DNA from: Pseudomonadota bacterium
GTDB taxonomy: Bacteria > Myxococcota_A > UBA796 > GCA-2862545
Length of the DNA: 64,000 nucleotides
Direction: 5' to 3'
Assembly (NCBI GenBank): GCA_947505245.1
Contig: CANNIZ010000006.1
Location: forward strand, 62,001 to 126,000
A program made the translations under genes and the position numbers. The notes beneath the pieces were generated by a model. That model was given only the letters and a program-made list of their open reading frames with translations, did not search any database and had not been told where the DNA came from. Within the stretch, counting starts at the first letter, position 1; each line of letters begins with the position of its first letter. Shown one piece after another: positions 60,201 through 64,000 of the stretch.

Positions 60201-60703
60201 TTCGTGATCTGCTCGACCGCGTCCGCCACCTTTGCCGTGCCGAAGTCGATCAGCTTGACGCGACCGTCGGGCAGCACCAGGACGTTGGCCGACTTGAGGT
60301 CGCGGTGGACGAGGCCGCGCCGGTGGATGTGATCGAGCGCGCGCGCGAGGTCGGCGCCGACGCGGACGCATTGTTCGTTGCGCCGCGGGGACCCGATCTT
60401 GCCCATGTCGCGGGCGTAGGCCTGCACGGGACTACCGCCCAGCAGCTCCATCGTCATCCACGGCATGTTCTCATGGAGCCCGTACGCGTACACCCGAACG
60501 ATGTTCGGATGATTCAAGCGAATCATCGCCTCGTATTCGCGATCGAACCGTTGCCTTGCAGTTCCGCCAGAGATCAACAGCTTCAACGCGAGGTGCTCGC
60601 CAGAGCGGGGGTCTTCGACGACATAGACTTCGGCGTTTCCCCCGCGCGCCAACGGCCGCAGCACCCGGTACGGACCGATGACGGCTGGCGCGTCCGAGTT
60701 CAC
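57296..60703 (-). CDS. Giant Ser/Thr kinase with AAA-like ATPase and TPR-like region
   Basis: An 1,135-residue protein starting at GTG (GTGA overlap with the previous kinase). The Hanks kinase spans about 12-275: ARGGNAEVY, Lys41 in ALKLL, HRDLKSANV, DFGTA and SPEQ. A linker leads to an ATPase domain at about 300-600 whose Walker A reads GQSGSGRE near 316, with Arg for Lys and no Ser/Thr, so ATP binding is doubtful. The last 500 residues are helical repeats of the TPR kind. The layout is that of PknK-type regulators. It is 1,135 residues, with a soluble composition and no membrane helix. The C-terminus ALRVHPWSRELRSG is nearly shared with its upstream paralogue. Confidence 0.9.
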   Translation of the reverse strand: MNSDAPAVIGPYRVLRPLARGGNAEVYVVEDPRSGEHLALKLLISGGTARQRFDREYEAMIRLNHPNIVRVYAYGLHENMPWMTMELLGGSPVQAYARDMGKIGSPRRNEQCVRVGADLARALDHIHRRGLVHRDLKSANVLVLPDGRVKLIDFGTAKVADAVEQITKANEFIGTFAYASPEQIQGKAFDHRADLYSLGVLLYRLFSGVLPFDSKDPQVVARMQITTAARPLHEFQKTLPEPIADVIMQLLSKIPEMRPNRGAEVADRLEHGFGKPLTPPNSIDINSAKVIGRDDAIAELRELLDAPRPGGIALLVGQSGSGREAVMGAVVEDAKARGWPTFQLAFGPNPSLDAIRFLRERCDGIEGAKTWADAVRSLDPTVAGPKVRDMLRAAGAPLLAEHAKAGHPVLVVAPDLHLAPVEASDLLVVWSNACARAGAAVMFVGGTSEGADDEGGLVRQAMPGARRIVLKPLDVPHTGQIVGAMLFRRPPPAAIARRIQAASGGQPLYVEDVVRRMVADGLLKTQGRDGNRIEWAAREGLEIPIAQGARDAALDALTQLPGDRRRIVEALALIGRDATVAEIAWYLDREPQDLGPALADSRLRELVAVEPDGEHVWVRWRQRLAEATVLEQVHPCRAGIIRRRIAGIVGVDTPITPEQIRTLVEVGQLGDAVLRARIWGDTHLAREQPVTALAGMEPVIGRADDADVDRQELAWLYLMHARALLEVRPTDAQTGKSLARAQALGEGERFLAELKLLRARVQRVIGHYGNYRTFLMEAWQHVQHIQGRFDPAVASLGATIAQETSDNFLLSGELAEATRWATESRAMALRAAAPHQHALADAAQAELLMARGKIGEAERACSKLLRFVDQHEDADVLAKVLPPWSHALRLQGRWSEALERLDVSVPTYRSAESPSTYVRLLVTSAWCEIDLCRLGRAQELVDELFATLRRGEHLHLRLEADLVSGRILLASGNLVEASAAFQSVYSRASTAGLVPLAQHARALEAEVMWALGSYEGSEKQFAAAVEQVEATSDVLTLIDVCLARVRAMSGSVNPNDLMKPIKAFVEAEPAYLVRLEWLFGTARFQRASGQDPNATLDRAVTMLEKVSLRLDPTAQAALRVHPWSRELRSGRTVAA

Positions 60704-63700
60704 CGCTTGAGCCCCCGCCGGACCGCGCGGGACCATGGGTGGACGCGAAGCGCCGAGCGTTCGATGTCGCCGAGGTTCCCGGCGACCTTGTTGAGCAACG
60801 TCGCGGCGTCACGCCACGCGTGGAAGGCCGGCACGACATCGTTCTTGGACTGGAGGTGCCGTGCGCGAGCGATCAGGACCTCCATCTTGACGCGATGCAA
60901 TGGCTGGCTCTCGAGCAGCGCCTTGACCGGCTGGAACAGCGGCTCGGGGTCTTCGAACTCGCAGACCGCGCGGGCGCGAACCGTAATCGCCTCGCAGAGC
61001 GACATAAGGTCGCCGGAGCCGAGCAGTCCGAGCGTCGAGTCGCGGAACGAGGTGAGCGCGTCGTCCCGGGCGCCCGTGGACCACTGGGCCTCCCCGCGAA
61101 GCGCGCGTGCGATCTCGGCGAGACCGACCAGCTCCGCGGCCTTTGCCCGCTGGTGCACGTCCGTGAGCACCCCGACGGCCTCGTGGTACACGCCGGAAGC
61201 GACGAGGATCCGCCCGCGCAGCAGCCGCGTCTCGAGCCGCAGGTGCAGATGCTCACCGGGCCGGATCGCGGACTCGAGCTCGTCCACCAGCTCCTGCGCC
61301 TTGCCGAGGCGCGCCAGATCGATCTCCTGCCGGGCCGCACACAGCAACAGGGCCACGTAATGGGAGGGGCTCTCGGACTCGCGAACCACGACGAGCGCCT
61401 GCGTCAGCGAGCTCAGGCTCTCCGAGAACCGCCCCTGCTCCCGCAGCGAATTCGCCCAGGTCGGGAGCGCGCCCCACACGCCCCGCGGGTGGTCGATCGC
61501 CTTCATGCGATCCATCGAGGTCGCCGCGAGACGCTCGGCCTCGACGAGCTCTCCGCGCGCATACTTGGTCGCCGCGAGCGCGGCGTCACCGTAGGCCTCG
61601 GCAGCCCGGTTGTGGGCCGCCTTCGCGGTGCTCTGCGCCTTGTCGAGCCAGTCCTCACAGCTCTTCGGCTGCCCGATCCACCCGTAGATCTGCCCGAGGT
61701 GGGCCGCGATCGACGACTGCAGGCGGGGCTCATTCGCGCGGACGGCGTGGTCGTAGCCCTCCTGCAAGAACTTGCGGTAGTTCGGATAGTGGCCGATCGC
61801 CGACTGCATCCGAGCCCGGTAGTAGAGGGCGAGTCCGCGCTGCCGGTCGTCTTTTGCGAGCTCCAACGCCTTGGTGATCGAGCGTCCCGTGAGCGGGTCG
61901 GTGGGGCGGACGAGCAACAGCGCGCGCGCGTGCTGCAGGAACAGATCGGGCGGCGTCTTGTGCAGGTTCGGGGTGATGGTGGCCTGCCCGGCCGACATCG
62001 TGAGCCGGCGCACGACCTGATCGAGGAGGTCGGCGGCGAGCCCGACACGACCTGCCTGAAGCAGGTGTTCCGAGGCCACGATCACCACCGTGGCGGCTTC
62101 TTCGACGCGCTCGATCTCGAGCAGCAGCCGCACCCGAACCGCCGACGGCGGGAGGTCCTTGAGGGCGACCAACAACAGGCGTCGAATCACGTCCCGGCGG
62201 CACGCGTTGAGCTGCGCCTCGAGAACGAACTTGGCGACGATGTCGTCCCAGCGGACGGTCTGGTTGTCCTCGTCGATCACGATCCAGGCGTCGTCCGACA
62301 GGCGGTCGATCACGGGCTCGACCTCGCGCTCGGTCAGGCCCATGCCCGCCGCGAGCGCTACGATCGGCAGCTCGTCTCCGGCGACCGTCAGGGTCTCGAG
62401 CGCGCGCCGATGAATCGCCGCCAGCCGGCGCAGCGAGCGGTCGGTGGCCTCCCGCGCCGATGGCGCCAGCGGGAGCATGCCGGAGGAGCGGCTGACCCAC
62501 TCGAGCCGGTTGCCGCCCAGGCCCGCGGCCTCGATCTCGTGCCGATTGACCAGCTCGCGAACGACCTCCTCGACGTACGCCGGCTGACCACCGCTGGCTG
62601 CATGAATCGCTCGCGCAAGCGCCGGAGACGGCGGCAGGCGGTGCAACATCGTGCCCACCGTCAGGCCGACGCCGCGCGGCGACAGCGGGTGCAGGCGGAC
62701 GCGCTTGGCGTCCGGGAAGCGCTGGCGAACCATGATGTCGGGCTCTTCCGACTCCTCGCGACACGACGCGAGGAACTTCACGTTCACCTTCGCGGTGTAC
62801 GCCTCACGACGCAGACCGACGATGATGTCCAGCGCCCCCGGCGGCGCGACGTGGAGGTTGTGGAACACCAGCAGGATGGGTCGATTCTCGAGCCGCGCAC
62901 GCTCGACGAGCGCGATTCCCGCGGCCTTCCGCACCGCCTCGCGCCGCCTGGGCCCGTCCAGTCCGCCCTGGGAGATCTGCTTCGTGAACAGATCCGCGGC
63001 CATGCGCCGTTCGGAATTCTCGGCCGCGCGCAGCGGCGTGCAGATCTGATCGATCAACCCGATCAGCTCGGGCAGCGCGCGATCCTCCGCGAGCGTCAGC
63101 GACATCACGAGCGTGCCGCGGTCTTCCAGGGCCGTGGCCACGGCGCGCGTGAACCGGATGCGACCGCTGCCGTCCCCGCCTTCGACGAGCACGGCGCCGC
63201 CAGGATCCGCGGAGCGGATCTCCTCGATCACCTCCCGCAGCTCGGTCTCGCGGCCCACAGCCTGGTCGGGGTTGGCCATCGCCGACAGCGGCGCGAGGTT
63301 CAACGGCCCGTTCAACTCCACCAGGGCGTGATGAACCACCTTTGCGCGTTCGGGGCGCGCTTCGGGCCGCCGCTCCATCAGCTGCAAGATCAGCTTCTCG
63401 AGCTGCCAGGGAAGCTCGGGCACCTTCGTTCGCGGCGGCACGGGCTTGTTCTTCGCGTGCAGGCGCGCGAGCTCGACCGGGTCGTTCGTCTCGTAGGGAC
63501 GCGCGCCGGTGCACATGCGGTAAAGCAGCACGCCGAGCGCGTAAAGATCGGCGCGGGCATCGACCTGGGCGCCCGCCAATTGCTCAGGCGCTGCATAGGC
63601 GAACGTGCCGACGAACTCGCCGTCTTTCGTGATGGGGTCGACCGTGTCGATCAACCGCGCCGCGCCGAAGTCGAGCAACTTCACGCGCCCATCGGGCAGG

Positions 63701-64000
63701 ATCAGGACGTTGTCGCTCTTCAGGTCGCGATGAACGAGGCCGCGCTTGTGGATGTAGTCCAGCGCGTCCGCCACGTACGCCATCGTGCGGATGATCTCCT
63801 TGGTGCGGGCGGCGTCACCGGGCTTGCCGATGTTCTTCACCCACGCCTGCAGCGGCGTGCCCTGGATGTACTCCATCGCCACCCACGGCTGCGCGCCGTG
63901 CAGGCCGTACTGGTACACCCGCACGATGTTCGGGTGGTTCAGTCGCGTCAGCGCCTCGTACTCGCGCTGGAACCGCGGCAGCGCGGAGCCTTCGACGACG
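60700..64000 (-). CDS. Giant Ser/Thr kinase paralogue (5' end outside window)
   Basis: At least 1,099 residues, running off the right edge; the Gly loop and VAIK Lys are not in the window, and the visible part begins just before the LNHPNIVRVYQYG segment. HRDLKSDNV, DFGAA and APEQ are intact. The ATPase Walker A region reads GGDGSGRI, again with Arg for Lys and no Ser/Thr. A long TPR-like helical region ends ALRVHPWSRAVRRG. The order of domains and the C-terminal motif show a tandem duplication with the next kinase, to which it is joined by a GTGA overlap. Confidence 0.9.
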   Translation of the reverse strand, partial: VVEGSALPRFQREYEALTRLNHPNIVRVYQYGLHGAQPWVAMEYIQGTPLQAWVKNIGKPGDAARTKEIIRTMAYVADALDYIHKRGLVHRDLKSDNVLILPDGRVKLLDFGAARLIDTVDPITKDGEFVGTFAYAAPEQLAGAQVDARADLYALGVLLYRMCTGARPYETNDPVELARLHAKNKPVPPRTKVPELPWQLEKLILQLMERRPEARPERAKVVHHALVELNGPLNLAPLSAMANPDQAVGRETELREVIEEIRSADPGGAVLVEGGDGSGRIRFTRAVATALEDRGTLVMSLTLAEDRALPELIGLIDQICTPLRAAENSERRMAADLFTKQISQGGLDGPRRREAVRKAAGIALVERARLENRPILLVFHNLHVAPPGALDIIVGLRREAYTAKVNVKFLASCREESEEPDIMVRQRFPDAKRVRLHPLSPRGVGLTVGTMLHRLPPSPALARAIHAASGGQPAYVEEVVRELVNRHEIEAAGLGGNRLEWVSRSSGMLPLAPSAREATDRSLRRLAAIHRRALETLTVAGDELPIVALAAGMGLTEREVEPVIDRLSDDAWIVIDEDNQTVRWDDIVAKFVLEAQLNACRRDVIRRLLLVALKDLPPSAVRVRLLLEIERVEEAATVVIVASEHLLQAGRVGLAADLLDQVVRRLTMSAGQATITPNLHKTPPDLFLQHARALLLVRPTDPLTGRSITKALELAKDDRQRGLALYYRARMQSAIGHYPNYRKFLQEGYDHAVRANEPRLQSSIAAHLGQIYGWIGQPKSCEDWLDKAQSTAKAAHNRAAEAYGDAALAATKYARGELVEAERLAATSMDRMKAIDHPRGVWGALPTWANSLREQGRFSESLSSLTQALVVVRESESPSHYVALLLCAARQEIDLARLGKAQELVDELESAIRPGEHLHLRLETRLLRGRILVASGVYHEAVGVLTDVHQRAKAAELVGLAEIARALRGEAQWSTGARDDALTSFRDSTLGLLGSGDLMSLCEAITVRARAVCEFEDPEPLFQPVKALLESQPLHRVKMEVLIARARHLQSKNDVVPAFHAWRDAATLLNKVAGNLGDIERSALRVHPWSRAVRRGLKR

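Noticed and set aside
59273-61360. Plus-strand open frame of about 700 codons
   Set aside because: Antisense across the junction of two kinases whose catalytic and C-terminal motifs are intact on the minus strand.

Overview
The window is GC-rich, densely coded bacterial DNA from a Gram-negative with an outer membrane. The gene content points to Myxococcota or a related deltaproteobacterial lineage. It has several Hanks-type Ser/Thr kinases, two of them very large kinase/ATPase/TPR proteins, a calpain-type and a caspase-type peptidase, many lipoproteins, a FadL-like porin and a small protein with a MYXO-CTERM-like tail. The lineage is an inference from content; there is no rRNA or other marker. 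I saw no tRNA, rRNA, CRISPR array, IS element or prophage.

Layout: 1-1913 (minus) a DprE1-like/SDR epimerase pair. 2011-7480 (plus) DksA, an orphan primase/DnaB-like protein with a degenerate ATPase, a CreD-like membrane protein, a calpain and a beta-helix protein. 7487-10792 TlpA-type thioredoxin, MYXO-CTERM-like mini-protein, arylamine N-acetyltransferase and Tat amine oxidase. 10793-18807 (minus) an alpha-2-macroglobulin translationally coupled to PBP1C, next to a divergent superoxide dismutase. 19544-24293 PrsW peptidase, EamA transporter, M48 lipoprotein peptidase, a histone-like AT-hook protein and YceI. 24359-29415 (plus) aldehyde dehydrogenase, AsnB and a GH36 lipoprotein. 29412-35931 (minus) a run of two zinc-ribbon membrane proteins, a small membrane-anchored protein, a Ser/Thr kinase and a secreted protein. 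35994-39798 (plus) lipoprotein, FadL-like porin and zinc-ribbon protein. 40010-48212 (minus) a Tat polyamine-dehydrogenase-like flavoprotein, a helix-hairpin-helix/NuiA-like lipoprotein, a small lipoprotein and two large secreted proteins. 48303-51392 (plus) a desaturase-like flavoprotein, an AttH/CrtC protein and two small proteins. 51484-54328 (plus) ECF sigma, zinc anti-sigma and caspase-like protease. 54352-64000 (minus) two paralogous giant kinases followed by PH-domain protein, K+ channel and PH-domain protein.

Genes within runs are tightly coupled: twelve junctions are 4-nt ATGA or GTGA overlaps, so most runs can be read as operons. Four themes recur: envelope maintenance and defence (A2M/PBP1C, CreD, YceI, M48, PrsW, TlpA), regulated proteolysis (calpain, caspase under an ECF pair), kinase signalling linked to membrane proteins, and handling of lipids or isoprenoids (FadL, desaturase, CrtC). 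The most promising loci for new biology are the sigma/anti-sigma/caspase triad, the kinase-PH-channel-PH operon and the HhH/NuiA-like lipoprotein.
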